Positions 16,906-25,265 of a stretch of 64,000 bases of DNA are shown here, one piece after another. A program made the position numbers and the translations under genes. Origin of the DNA: an uncultured Mediterranea sp. (GTDB lineage Bacteria; Bacteroidota; Bacteroidia; Bacteroidales; Bacteroidaceae); assembly GCF_902493215.1 (NCBI RefSeq), contig NZ_CABUOL010000006.1:62001-126000 (forward strand). Direction: 5' to 3'. Position 1 is the stretch's first letter. The number at the start of each line of letters is the position of its first letter. The notes under the pieces are model-generated. The model worked only from the letters and a program-made list of their open reading frames with translations, did no database searches and had not been told where the DNA came from.

Positions 16906-17515
16906 TCTGGCTATCCTGTTGTTTTTCCTTTTGGGATGTGTGGGCGGCCTTTATTATACGGCCGATTTCGATTTGCACCTGCTTTCGGTGGACGTGCTGT
17001 ATGTGCTGATGCTCCTGCTGGGCATCAACCTGGGTTGCAACCAGGACCTGAAAGGGTTTGTCCGTCAGTTCAGTTTCAAGATGCTGCTGGTGCCCCTTGC
17101 CACGGTGGCGGGCACGTTTCTGTTCTCGGCCGTGGCGGGTTTCATCCTCAGCCAATGGAGTGTGTTCGATTGCATGGCCGTAGGCAGCGGATTTGCCTAT
17201 TATTCCATCTCTTCCGTACTGATTACCCAGCTGAAGGCGCCCAGCATCGGCATGCAGCTGGCCACGGAGCTGGGTACCATTGCCCTGCTGGCCAATATCT
17301 TCCGCGAAATGACGGCCTTGGTGGGAGCACCCTTCATCAGGAAATACTTCGGTCGTCTGGCCCCCATTTCGGCAGCTGGAATCGGTTCGGCCGATATCCT
17401 GCTGGCGTCCATCAGCCGCTATTCGGGTAAGGATGCCATTCCGCTGGCCATCTTGCATGGGATACTGATCAACATCAGTGTGCCTTTCTTCGTGTCACTG
17501 TTCTGTAGTCTGTAG
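16895..17515 (+). CDS. lysO: Lysine exporter LysO family protein, main membrane part
   Basis: 206 residues, about six membrane helices. LLGINLGCNQD, AVGSGFAYYSISSVL, LGTIALLANIFREM and LASISRYSGKDAIPLAILHG correspond to the C-terminal two thirds of LysO, including conserved acidic residues in membrane segments. The family exports L-lysine and toxic analogues. Read from an ATG overlapping the small subunit, with a strong ribosome-binding site. The 3' flank holds one of the 22-nt repeat arrays. Confidence 0.85.
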   Translation: MKSSLAILLFFLLGCVGGLYYTADFDLHLLSVDVLYVLMLLLGINLGCNQDLKGFVRQFSFKMLLVPLATVAGTFLFSAVAGFILSQWSVFDCMAVGSGFAYYSISSVLITQLKAPSIGMQLATELGTIALLANIFREMTALVGAPFIRKYFGRLAPISAAGIGSADILLASISRYSGKDAIPLAILHGILINISVPFFVSLFCSL

Positions 17516-17664
17516 GAGGGGGCGTTTTTATTCCTGTTTCGAATTTAATCGGATTCGGTTGCAAAATGACAGGAAAACGCGCTTTCCGCTAACACGCTCC
17601 TTTTTTAAATCAGACAAACGGGAGGGAAAAACAGCCCTCCTGCTTCCCTTTCCGGCAGGGGAAT

Positions 17665-17796
17665 GCATGTTTAAGCGGGGCAAAGTGCAGGTTTTCCCAC
17701 ATCAGATTGCATGTTTTCCCTCGGCAAAGTGTATGTTTTCCCTCGGAAAAAGCAATGTTTGGCGAGGGAAAAAGCTATGTTTTCCCCGTTTCCGGA
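17665..17796. repeat. Tandem 22-nt array A (six units), locus-specific core
   Basis: Six consecutive units start at 17665, 17687, 17709, 17731, 17753 and 17775, each exactly 22 nt. All but one carry ATGTTT at unit positions 3-8 (the second has AGGTTT). Units 3 and 4 have TCCCTCG in the centre; unit 5 has its exact reverse complement CGAGGGA at nearly the same place. It lies about 150 bp after lysO and about 370 bp before the methyltransferase. The remainder of the 17516-18162 gap holds a GGAGGG/CCCTCC hairpin (17621-17640) and the promoter described separately. Confidence 0.85.
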
Positions 17797-18069
17797 CTTC
17801 GAAGCCTTCGTTTCAGGGCTTCCGCCTCCCAGAAGAGCGGCTTTCCGCCCCGTTTTTCTTCCAGAATTTTTGTAAGGATTTCGCTATCCCGTTAGGAATG
17901 AGCAGGTAAGGACTTTCTCGCTTCGTTCTTTCGCATCAGTCCTGCCATCGGGCCAAACGGAGCGATTCTCAGGCGGTCGGCGTGTCAAAGTGTCAATCTG
18001 TCATCCTGATAGATGGTAAGGTATGGAAAAACATTTCTGTTGCACCTGTATTGTTTCGTATATTATCAC

Positions 18070-18096
18070 TACATTTGTATCATGTACCGACATGAT
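18070..18096 (+). promoter_or_regulatory. Promoter -7 box and overlapping dyad operator of the methyltransferase island
   Basis: TACATTTG (18070-18077) matches the -7 consensus. One base later comes a perfect 7-bp dyad, ATCATGT-ACCG-ACATGAT (18079-18096), which would cover the transcription start. Such a palindrome at +1 is a typical repressor site. The leader to ATG 18163 is about 80 nt. Confidence 0.6.
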
Positions 18097-18162
18097 GTTC
18101 TATAATGGGAAATTTGAATAGTAGAACAACACATGGCTGAAAAATAAACGTATGTAGAAGTT

Positions 18163-19212
18163 ATGGCAAATAAAAATCTGAATAAGGCAAAGGAAGCGAA
18201 GAAAGACGAGTTTTATACCCAGCTTGATGACATCAATAACGAGCTGAAGCATTATCGCGAACATTTTCGGGGTAAGACGGTATTATGCAACTGTGACGAC
18301 CCGCGGGTAAGTAACTTTTTCACTTATTTTGCATATAACTTCGAGTACCTTGGTTTGAAAAAACTGATTACCACCTGTTATAAGAACCGGAATGTGGATT
18401 TATTCAGCCAGAACCAGAGCGAACAGGCTGTATATCTGATTTATGAAGGAGACAAGAATGGGAATCATACTCCGGATGCGAACGAAATAGGAGTAATGCC
18501 CCTGAAAGGCGACGGCGACTTCCGTAGCAAGGAGTGTATAGAGTTGCTTAAAGAAGCTGACATTGTGGTTACCAACCCGCCATTCTCATTGTTTAGGGAA
18601 TATGTTGCCCAGTTGATTGAGTACGATAAGAAGTTTTTGATTATTGGACATCAAAATGCAATCAAATATAAAGAGATATTTCCACTTATCCAACAAAATA
18701 AGTTATGGCTTGGTTACGGATTCAAGGGCGGTGCAGGCCATTTTATTTCTCATTATGAAGATACGGCTACTGCTGGTGATCATCGTGAAGGAATGATTCG
18801 CGTGTCTGGCGTTACCTGGTTTACAAATCTTGAGATAAAGAAACGCCATGAAAACTTAATTCTTTATAAGCACTATACTCCTGAGGAATATCCGACTTAT
18901 GAGAACTATAATGCAATCGACGTATCAAAAACAGAATATATCCCAATGGATTATGATGGGTTAATGGGAGTTCCTATTACTTTTATGGATAAATACAATC
19001 CTGAACAATTTGAAATCATAGGAAATACTTGTGATACAGATTGGATAAGGTCTGTTGGATTTAAGCCGATGGGGCAGGCTACAATTGATAATTTAAGAAA
19101 GCAAGGTAATAAAGCTCATGTTACAGCTAATATGAATTCACCATATATCTTGAAAAATGGTCTTGTATCTTTACCATATGCAAGAATTATAATCCGTAAA
19201 ATCAAGAAGTAA
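18163..19212 (+). CDS. EcoRI-type adenine-specific DNA methyltransferase
   Basis: 349 residues, similar in length to M.EcoRI. The N terminus KAKEAKKDEFYTQLDDI is typical of this family, TVLCNCDDPRVSNFF resembles the SAM-binding region, and DIVVTNPPFSLFREYV carries the catalytic NPPF of N6-adenine methyltransferases. It is expected to methylate adenine in a specific DNA site. There is no EcoRI-like nuclease beside it; instead a DinD-like protein and a DUF262-HNH nuclease follow with 4-bp and 3-bp gaps. Base composition is more AT-rich than the flanking genes, suggesting acquisition. Confidence 0.9.
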   Translation: MANKNLNKAKEAKKDEFYTQLDDINNELKHYREHFRGKTVLCNCDDPRVSNFFTYFAYNFEYLGLKKLITTCYKNRNVDLFSQNQSEQAVYLIYEGDKNGNHTPDANEIGVMPLKGDGDFRSKECIELLKEADIVVTNPPFSLFREYVAQLIEYDKKFLIIGHQNAIKYKEIFPLIQQNKLWLGYGFKGGAGHFISHYEDTATAGDHREGMIRVSGVTWFTNLEIKKRHENLILYKHYTPEEYPTYENYNAIDVSKTEYIPMDYDGLMGVPITFMDKYNPEQFEIIGNTCDTDWIRSVGFKPMGQATIDNLRKQGNKAHVTANMNSPYILKNGLVSLPYARIIIRKIKK

Positions 19213-19216
19213 ACCT

Positions 19217-20074
19217 ATGAAAGCCGAAGAAATAATAGAACTGTTCCAGCAATTTGAATCCATCGCCAACGAATACGAAGGAGTGGAATGCTGGAGCGCA
19301 AGAGATTTATCCACACTTTTAGGATATGCCAAATGGGAAAAATTCAGTAATGTAATAGACAAGGCAAAAGAAGCCTGTATAAATGCAGGAGGAAATCCAG
19401 ATGACCATTTTCCCGGCGTGGGGAAAATGGTCGTACTTGGTTCAGGTGCTCAGCGTGAGATAAATGACTACATGCTGACGCGTTATGCCTGCTATCTTGT
19501 AGCACAAAATGGAGATCCCCGCAAACCACAAGTAGCATTTGCCCAGAACTATTTTGCTGTACAGACGCGTCGGGCTGAACTTGTACAAAAACGAATACTT
19601 GATTATGAGCGTGTCATTGCGCGCAACAAATTGGCTGAAACAGAAAACCGCCTGTCTGGCATCATCTATGAGCGCGGAGTAGACAACAAAGGATTCGGCA
19701 TTATCCGCTCTAAAGGCGACAAGGCATTGTTTCATTTGGACACAGCATTATTGAAGCGCAGGTTAGGCGCTCCCGATAACCGGCCATTGGCCGACTTTCT
19801 TCCGACAATCAGCATTAAGGCAAAGGATTTTGCTGCTGAAATGACCTCAGTAAACGTGCAACAGAAAGACTTGCACGGACAAGAACAGATAACCCGTGAG
19901 CATGTAGACAACAATGCAGCCGTAAGGAATATGCTGCTTCAACGTGGAATCGTGCCAGAACAGCTACCGCCGGGAGAGGACGTGAAAAAGGTGGAAAGGC
20001 GGTTAAAATCAGAAGAAAAATCACTGACCAAGAAACAAAGTACGAAGAAAACCTCTAAAAAAGGAAAGGAGTAG
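19217..20074 (+). CDS. dinD: DinD-like DNA-damage-inducible protein
   Basis: 285 residues, about the length of E. coli DinD (274). WSARDLSTLLGYAKWEKFSN and MLTRYACYLVAQNGDPRKPQ form the Bro-N/antirepressor-like DNA-binding region; FAQNYFAVQTRRAEL follows, and the DinD-type ERGVDNKGFGIIRSKGD is central. E. coli DinD is LexA-controlled and inhibits RecA-dependent strand exchange. The C terminus is lysine-rich. Sandwiched between a DNA methyltransferase and a nuclease with gaps of 4 and 3 bp, it may act as regulator or damage sensor of the island; this is inference. Confidence 0.87.
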   Translation: MKAEEIIELFQQFESIANEYEGVECWSARDLSTLLGYAKWEKFSNVIDKAKEACINAGGNPDDHFPGVGKMVVLGSGAQREINDYMLTRYACYLVAQNGDPRKPQVAFAQNYFAVQTRRAELVQKRILDYERVIARNKLAETENRLSGIIYERGVDNKGFGIIRSKGDKALFHLDTALLKRRLGAPDNRPLADFLPTISIKAKDFAAEMTSVNVQQKDLHGQEQITREHVDNNAAVRNMLLQRGIVPEQLPPGEDVKKVERRLKSEEKSLTKKQSTKKTSKKGKE

Positions 20075-20077
20075 ACT

Positions 20078-21187
20078 ATGCAGATAGAGTTGAAGTCCAT
20101 AAAAATCCGTGATTTGATTGACGGATACATCAATGACCTCGATACGGGTGTTAAAGGTTATCATGGCAAATTGGACATACGTCCACCCTATCAACGAGAG
20201 TTCCGTTACGATGAGAAGCAACAACAGGCTGTCATAGACACTATACTTAAAGGGTTTCCTCTCAATATCATGTATTGGAGTGTGGATGATGACGGCAATT
20301 TTGAAATGATTGACGGGCAGCAGCGCACTCTTTCAATCTGCGGATTCCATACCCATGACTTCAACATCGTTGACCCCAATCGGGGCACACTGTATTTTTC
20401 AACGCTCACCTCTGAGGAAAAGGAAAGATTCCTCAATTATGAACTGACGGTCTATTTTTGTGAAGGAACAGATAAGGAAAAACTGGATTGGTTCCGCGTA
20501 ATCAATATTGCCGGAGAAAGACTTCTTGATCAGGAGTTGCTGAATGCCGTATATGCCGGACCTTTTGTGACGGATGCACGCAGACATTTCTCAAAGAATG
20601 GTTGCCCGGCATATAAAATGGGAGCAGATTTTCTGAACGGCAATGCAATAGAACAGGCCTACTTGGCCACAATCCTAAAATGGGCAGCACGGCATGACGG
20701 GGTGGAAAGTACAGACAAGTATATGGCTTTGCACCAGTTCGACCCAAATGCCAATAAACTTTGGGCTTACTTTGTATCCATCATCACATGGATACGCTCT
20801 ACCTTCGTTAAGTATCGCCGTGAAATGAAGGGTCTGGACTGGGGAGAAATGTTCGACAAATATAGTGACTGCGTCTATGATACGGCTGCGTTGGAAAAAC
20901 AGATTCATGATTTGATGGAAGATGATGAAATCATGAAGAAATCCGGTATCTACCGTTATGTCTTGAGCGGTGATTTGCGTGATCTAAGTTTCCGTACGTT
21001 TGATAAAAAACAGAAACGTGAAGCCTACGAACGCCAGAAAGGTATTTGTGTACATTGCGGCAAACACTTTGAGCTGGAGGAAATGGAAGCCGATCATATC
21101 ACACCATGGAAAGAAGGGGGTACTACTGTGGCCGAAAATTGTCAGATGCTTTGCAGGAATTGCAATAGGATAAAAGGAGGGAAATAA
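20078..21187 (+). CDS. DUF262 and HNH endonuclease domain protein
   Basis: 369 residues with two regions. Residues about 15-90 are a DUF262 (GmrSD-like, ParB-related) domain: IRPPYQREFRYDEKQQQAVI and the motif FEMIDGQQRT. The C terminus (about 310-369) is an HNH nuclease: CVHCGKHFELEEMEADHITP, then GGTTVAENCQMLCRNCNRIK, with the two CxxC zinc pairs. DUF262 proteins include type IV modification-dependent nucleases and other antiphage proteins. Its stop is 13 bp from the convergent EamA gene, which marks the right edge of the island. Confidence 0.9.
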   Translation: MQIELKSIKIRDLIDGYINDLDTGVKGYHGKLDIRPPYQREFRYDEKQQQAVIDTILKGFPLNIMYWSVDDDGNFEMIDGQQRTLSICGFHTHDFNIVDPNRGTLYFSTLTSEEKERFLNYELTVYFCEGTDKEKLDWFRVINIAGERLLDQELLNAVYAGPFVTDARRHFSKNGCPAYKMGADFLNGNAIEQAYLATILKWAARHDGVESTDKYMALHQFDPNANKLWAYFVSIITWIRSTFVKYRREMKGLDWGEMFDKYSDCVYDTAALEKQIHDLMEDDEIMKKSGIYRYVLSGDLRDLSFRTFDKKQKREAYERQKGICVHCGKHFELEEMEADHITPWKEGGTTVAENCQMLCRNCNRIKGGK

Positions 21188-21200
21188 TTTATCCCCCCTC

Positions 21201-22094
21201 TCATCGCTTGGTCATGGCAATCATGAACGTGATGGCCACCATCGAAATCAGAATGCCGACAACAATGTTCGTCGTAAGCGCTTCGCCGAAGACAAGTGTC
21301 CCTACCAGAATGGCCGTGACGGGCTCGAAGACACCGAGCACGGAAGCCTTGGTGGCCCCGATGTTGCGGGTAGCGATGGCCAGCGTGGCGGTGGACACGA
21401 TGGTGGGCAGCACAGCGAGCCCTACTAGGTTCAGCCAGGCCGTGTGGCCCGTCAGACCTGTCGTTACCCCTGTATCCGACAGTGCAATCTTGCCCAGAAA
21501 GACAATCGTACCTACCGAAAGAGCGTAAAAGGTGAGGAGGCTGTTCGATATGTTGCCGATGACCTTGCTGCGGTTGATGATGACGATGAACAGCGCATAC
21601 ACCAGAGCCGAGGCAAAGGAGAGCAGAAGACCCATCGGGTTGACCGTCTGCGACGAATCGCTCTGCGTCATGATGACCACCCCTACGAACGTCATGCCGA
21701 TGGAGAGCCATACCGGCCACGAGGGGACTACCTTCAGAAAGACCATGATGATGGCCACCAGGACCGGATAGAGGAAGACGATGGTCGTGGCCAGTCCCGA
21801 AGCGATGTACTTGTATGCCTCGAACAGGGTGAGGCTGCTGGTCGTATAGAGAAGTCCCAGCACGAGCAGCACGCCCGCCTGCTTCCACGAAACGCGGAAG
21901 CTCTGCTTGCGCAGCAGGAGGAATGCCCCCAGAAGCAGTACCGCGATGATGTAGCGGAAAAAGAGGATGGATTCTATCGAAGCGCCTTCCTTCATCAGAG
22001 GGACGGCAAATAGAGGGTTCAGTCCATACGTGATGCCGGTGATGATGCCGGCCGGATAACCGATGATGGCATTTTTGCTGAGAGTCTTTATCAT
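21201..22094 (-). CDS. EamA/DMT family transporter
   Basis: 297 residues from ATG 22094, with about ten predicted membrane helices in two EamA-like halves: GITYGLNPLFAVPLMKEGA and FRYIIAVLLLGAFLLL near the start, FEAYKYIASGLATTIVFLYP in the middle, and VLGVFEPVTAILVGTLVFGE near the end, all typical of drug/metabolite transporters. The substrate is unknown. The start was moved 11 codons in because the longer frame overlaps the promoter at 22125-22132. Confidence 0.88.
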   Translation of the reverse strand: MIKTLSKNAIIGYPAGIITGITYGLNPLFAVPLMKEGASIESILFFRYIIAVLLLGAFLLLRKQSFRVSWKQAGVLLVLGLLYTTSSLTLFEAYKYIASGLATTIVFLYPVLVAIIMVFLKVVPSWPVWLSIGMTFVGVVIMTQSDSSQTVNPMGLLLSFASALVYALFIVIINRSKVIGNISNSLLTFYALSVGTIVFLGKIALSDTGVTTGLTGHTAWLNLVGLAVLPTIVSTATLAIATRNIGATKASVLGVFEPVTAILVGTLVFGEALTTNIVVGILISMVAITFMIAMTKR

Positions 22095-22124
22095 TGCTGT
22101 ATATTGTAAAGATGAATCGGGGCG

Positions 22125-22132
22125 CAAAATTA
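22125..22132 (-). promoter_or_regulatory. Promoter -7 box of the EamA gene
   Basis: Minus-strand TAATTTTG, 30 bp before ATG 22094. Decides the start codon of the transporter. Confidence 0.6.
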
Positions 22133-22215
22133 CAAAATTTCCCCGAAGAGTGTACTCCGCACGGCTTGTAACAACATTTTTTGCCTGCCCCGATGGTTTA
22201 TCGGCGTATTTTCGC

Positions 22216-22223
22216 TATGTTTG
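22216..22223 (+). promoter_or_regulatory. Promoter -7 box for the lipoprotein gene
   Basis: TATGTTTG on the plus strand, 24 bp before ATG 22248; divergent from the EamA promoter. Confidence 0.6.
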
Positions 22224-22247
22224 TGATGGAATAGCAACAAAAGGCAT

Positions 22248-23087
22248 ATGAAACTGAAGTGGATGATAGCAGGAATGGCCGTCGCCTTCCTCGTGGCCTG
22301 CAACGGTGACAGCGAGGACTGGCAGGGAGCGGACTACCCCGTGACGCCCTGTTCGGAGATTGCTCTCTCGGAAACGGTTCAGGACGATGCACAGGCCGTG
22401 ACGCTCAGCAAGACCTATCTTTATGCGGGCGGCCGGCTGGAGTCGTACACCATGACCCAGCTCATCCACGCCATCGAGCCGGTGGAGCTCGAGGCACGTA
22501 CCCGCCTGCATTACGCCGGAGGCGAGGCCGTGGTCACGGACGACTACGGCAATACGTGGACCTACCAACTCAACGAAAACGGCTATGCACAGAGCTGCCT
22601 CTGCCAGGAAGGCGGAGGAACACAGCGCAGCTACACCTTCGGCTACCACACCGATGCCGAGGGACGGCATCTGCTGGAGAGCCTGACCGAGGTGCTGGAC
22701 GACGGAACCGAATATGCCTCGCTCCACATCGACTATACGGACATGAACGCGCTCCGCATTGCGCATCGGGTGGACGGTTACGAGCAGGAGTTCATCCTCT
22801 CGGCCGACGCTTCGGAGCCTGTAGCCAATCCCTGGGCCCTGCCCGACCTCTTCCTGTCCGAGCTCTATCCCCTCTCGCTCCACCAGCCCGCCTGGTACGG
22901 CAAGCTTCTGGGTGATGCCTACGGACAGCTCTACACCGCCCTCGAGCCCACCGACAATGCGGAGAGCGGCGAACGGACCACCTACAACTACCAGCTGGAC
23001 GGCGAGGCGCGCCCCACCGCCTGTGTGCAGACCACCGTCAGCTACGGACAGACGTACACGCGGCGGCTGGACTATCGGGTGGAATGA
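22248..23087 (+). CDS. Putative lipoprotein, DUF4595-like
   Basis: 279 residues. Signal peptide with lipobox FLVAC places it in the envelope. The body consists of beta-rich segments with a YAGGRLESYT / YGNTWTYQLNENGYAQSC / YTFGYHTDAEGRHLLESL pattern, like the tandem text-like repeats of DUF4595 and related Bacteroidetes lipoproteins. No catalytic motif is visible. It precedes xth by 31 bp on the same strand and may share its transcript. Function unknown; the family label is tentative. Confidence 0.6.
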   Translation: MKLKWMIAGMAVAFLVACNGDSEDWQGADYPVTPCSEIALSETVQDDAQAVTLSKTYLYAGGRLESYTMTQLIHAIEPVELEARTRLHYAGGEAVVTDDYGNTWTYQLNENGYAQSCLCQEGGGTQRSYTFGYHTDAEGRHLLESLTEVLDDGTEYASLHIDYTDMNALRIAHRVDGYEQEFILSADASEPVANPWALPDLFLSELYPLSLHQPAWYGKLLGDAYGQLYTALEPTDNAESGERTTYNYQLDGEARPTACVQTTVSYGQTYTRRLDYRVE

Positions 23088-23118
23088 AACGAATGACAAA
23101 CAATTAGAACCAACGTAT

Positions 23119-23874
23119 ATGAAATTTATCTCCTGGAATGTGAACGGGCTCCGCGCCTGTAAAGACAAGGGCTTCATCGAAGCCTTCCACCGGCTCGACG
23201 CCGACTTCTTCTGCCTGCAAGAGACCAAGATGCAGGAAGGACAACTGGACCTGCCCTTCGAAGGCTATACCTCCTACTGGAACTATGCCGAGAAGAAAGG
23301 CTATTCGGGCACGGCCATCTATACGCGCCACCAGCCGCTGAGCGTCACCCGTGGCATCGACATCGAACACCACGACAAGGAGGGACGCGTCATCACGCTG
23401 GAGATGCCGGACTTCTACCTCGTCACCGTCTACGTGCCCAACTCGCAGGACGAGCTGCGCCGCCTGGACTACCGCATGACGTGGGAAGACGACTTCCGTG
23501 CCTATCTGCTGGCGCTCGATGCGAAGAAACCCGTCATCGTGTGCGGCGACCTGAACGTGGCCCATCAGGAAATCGACCTGAAGAACCCCAAGACCAACCG
23601 CCGCAACGCAGGCTTCACCGACGAAGAGCGCGCCAAGTTCACCACCCTGCTCGAGAGTGGCTTTACCGACACATTCCGCTACTTCTACCCCGACCAGCGC
23701 GACATTTATTCGTGGTGGTCCTACCGCTTCCGTGCGCGTGAGAAGAATGCCGGCTGGCGCATCGACTACTTCCTCGTATCCAACCGTCTGCGCGAAAAGC
23801 TCACCGACGCCAAGATACATACCGACATCTACGGCTCGGACCATTGCCCGGTGGAAGTGGACATCGAACTATAA
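23119..23874 (+). CDS. xth: Exodeoxyribonuclease III
   Basis: 251 residues from ATG 23119, giving the standard N terminus MKFISWNVNGLRA. DNA repair enzyme with 3'-5' exonuclease and AP endonuclease activity. Catalytic residues are in FCLQETKMQ (Glu), CGDLNVAHQEIDL (Asp, Asn), GWRIDYFLVS and YGSDHCPVEVDIEL (Asp-His). The frame extends upstream to 22912, but that part overlaps the preceding lipoprotein gene and is not FolK- or Xth-like. A terminator follows. Confidence 0.95.
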   Translation: MKFISWNVNGLRACKDKGFIEAFHRLDADFFCLQETKMQEGQLDLPFEGYTSYWNYAEKKGYSGTAIYTRHQPLSVTRGIDIEHHDKEGRVITLEMPDFYLVTVYVPNSQDELRRLDYRMTWEDDFRAYLLALDAKKPVIVCGDLNVAHQEIDLKNPKTNRRNAGFTDEERAKFTTLLESGFTDTFRYFYPDQRDIYSWWSYRFRAREKNAGWRIDYFLVSNRLREKLTDAKIHTDIYGSDHCPVEVDIEL

Positions 23875-23877
23875 AAG

Positions 23878-23912
23878 ACTTTCCGTCCCAAGGAAGGTGT
23901 TTTCTTCTTGTG
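23878..23912 (+). terminator. Probable terminator of xth
   Basis: ACTTTCC ... GGAAGGT stem (one wobble) with a 6-8 nt loop followed by a T-rich stretch, directly after the xth stop. Confidence 0.6.
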
Positions 23913-23986
23913 TAAATTAAAATTATCATTGTTCATTCCTTGGGCAGCAACTCCGCTTTTCATGCCTTCCGGCCGTTCCTTAGGGA

Positions 23987-24074
23987 ATGTTTGAAACATA
24001 GAGGGGGAATGTTTGAAACATTCGGCCCCTATGTTTCAAACATAAGCCCCTTGGGGTTGAAACCCGTTTTTCGG
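23987..24074. repeat. Tandem 22-nt array B (four units)
   Basis: Units start at 23987, 24009, 24031 and 24053, each exactly 22 nt: a 13-nt core plus a 9-nt spacer. The core is ATGTTTGAAACAT in units 1 and 2 and its exact reverse complement ATGTTTCAAACAT in unit 3; unit 4 is GGGGTTGAAACCC. Spacers are G-rich in unit 1 and C-rich in units 2 and 3. It lies downstream of the xth terminator. Confidence 0.88.
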
Positions 24075-24259
24075 GAAGACGAAAGCCGGTGGTCGCAGAA
24101 ATCTCTGTTTTGTAAGATTTATTCATCGCACTCCCCTCTTGGCGGGGACTTCCGGCGTTCTGTGTAATCCGCTGTGAAAATAAGTTAATAGACTCTCTTT
24201 CCTTGCTCATGCAACACAAAATTGCTTCCTTTCGACAGTTTAATCATAAATTGTTATCC

Positions 24260-24901
24260 ATGAAAAAGTTATTCATCCCTTTGTTTGCCTCTTTCCTGCT
24301 GTTGGCGCTATCCATGTCCGCCATGAGTGCGGAGAAGCCACCCAAAGGAAAGAAAGTGATTGAAAACAAACTGTACAGTCTGGTGATACCCGATGATTGG
24401 ACTCCTTTTAAATTTCAAAAAGAAGACGGTACTCCTTTTGAGCGTAACGGAGGTCCCTATCATTTGTATGTTTTCCATTGGCAGTCGCCAATAGATAAAA
24501 ACAATTTCACCGACGGATATAGCATTTTCCTGCAGAGTTATGAACGGCTCAACGGAGAGGCGGCCACTATGGCAGACATGGAGGAAGAAATCCGGCGAAA
24601 CAATGACATCCCCGGACACGTGAGCAACGTGAAACGTACGGAACTGAAAGCAAAAGCCGGGCAAAAACGGATATTGATTACCCGCAAGGGCGATGCTGTT
24701 AGTGCAGACAAAGGGACGTCTTACCGACAGGAACGTATCTATTACTTGATACAACCCGACGGCAAACGGATGCATCTGCTCAGCCTTTCCCTTACGGAGG
24801 ACTATTACAAGCGGCAACCCGATGCCGACCGTCTGATTCAAGAGATATTCGATTCCTTCCGTGTAAAGGGGGCACCCGTCGGGAAGTGGAATGACAAATA
24901 A
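24260..24901 (+). CDS. Secreted protein of unknown function
   Basis: 213 residues from ATG 24260, which gives a clean signal peptide (hydrophobic core LFIPLFASFLLLALSMSAMS, then AEKP). The mature part begins with a basic stretch and contains LYSLVIPDDWTPFKFQKED and YHLYVFHWQSP, followed by alpha/beta segments and a C-terminal IQEIFDSFRVKG. This resembles small periplasmic proteins that carry a PsbP- or DUF1795-like fold (surface expression of a DW-type loop), but I cannot assign a family with confidence. The upstream in-frame codons to 24203 lack signal character. Confidence 0.7.
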   Translation: MKKLFIPLFASFLLLALSMSAMSAEKPPKGKKVIENKLYSLVIPDDWTPFKFQKEDGTPFERNGGPYHLYVFHWQSPIDKNNFTDGYSIFLQSYERLNGEAATMADMEEEIRRNNDIPGHVSNVKRTELKAKAGQKRILITRKGDAVSADKGTSYRQERIYYLIQPDGKRMHLLSLSLTEDYYKRQPDADRLIQEIFDSFRVKGAPVGKWNDK

Positions 24902-25079
24902 TCTTCCGGTTTCTGTTTTTTGTGCAGCAGGCAGAGAGATACTTTTCGTTTCCTGAAGATGGGGGAATGAATCCCTGAAAGGAAACCGGCATGGCAGGCA
25001 AACTCCTTTTTCAGCCCGTTTTGTACAATATTAATAAATAATAAGTATAAAAAAGTACCAAGAGTCCGTTTTCTTTTGC

Positions 25080-25265
25080 TACATTTGCATCGTGTACGCA
25101 AACGGAGGGCATATAGCCCTGTTCCGGATGCGTCGGAAGAGGAGAGCCATGAAGACAAGAAGTGCAGGATTCAGGCCATGCCGAACCGCAGGAAAGGGCA
25201 TCTTTCGGGGCTTTCCGCTGACCACGGATTGAACAAACCTAAGTTTAATTTAATATTTAAACAGT
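25080..25265 (+). promoter_or_regulatory. Promoter -7 box and long leader of the KduD-like gene
   Basis: TACATTTG at 25080-25087 is followed by a leader of about 170 nt. Within it a 27-codon open frame (25149-25232) starts 2 bp after the purine-rich GGAAGAGGAGAG, so a leader peptide is possible. The leader also contains GGCATC and GGGGC stretches that could pair. The rest of the 24902-25079 gap shows nothing I recognise except an inverted CCGGTTTC/GAAACCGG pair about 75 bp apart. Confidence 0.45.

Noticed and set aside
17665..17796. CRISPR array
   Set aside because: Period of 22 nt is too short for repeat plus spacer, cores are near-palindromic and vary, no unique spacers of 25-40 nt and no cas genes.
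22912..23118. N-terminal extension of xth
   Set aside because: Lies in the preceding lipoprotein gene and is Thr/Pro/Arg-rich shadow sequence; Xth normally begins MKFISWNVNG.
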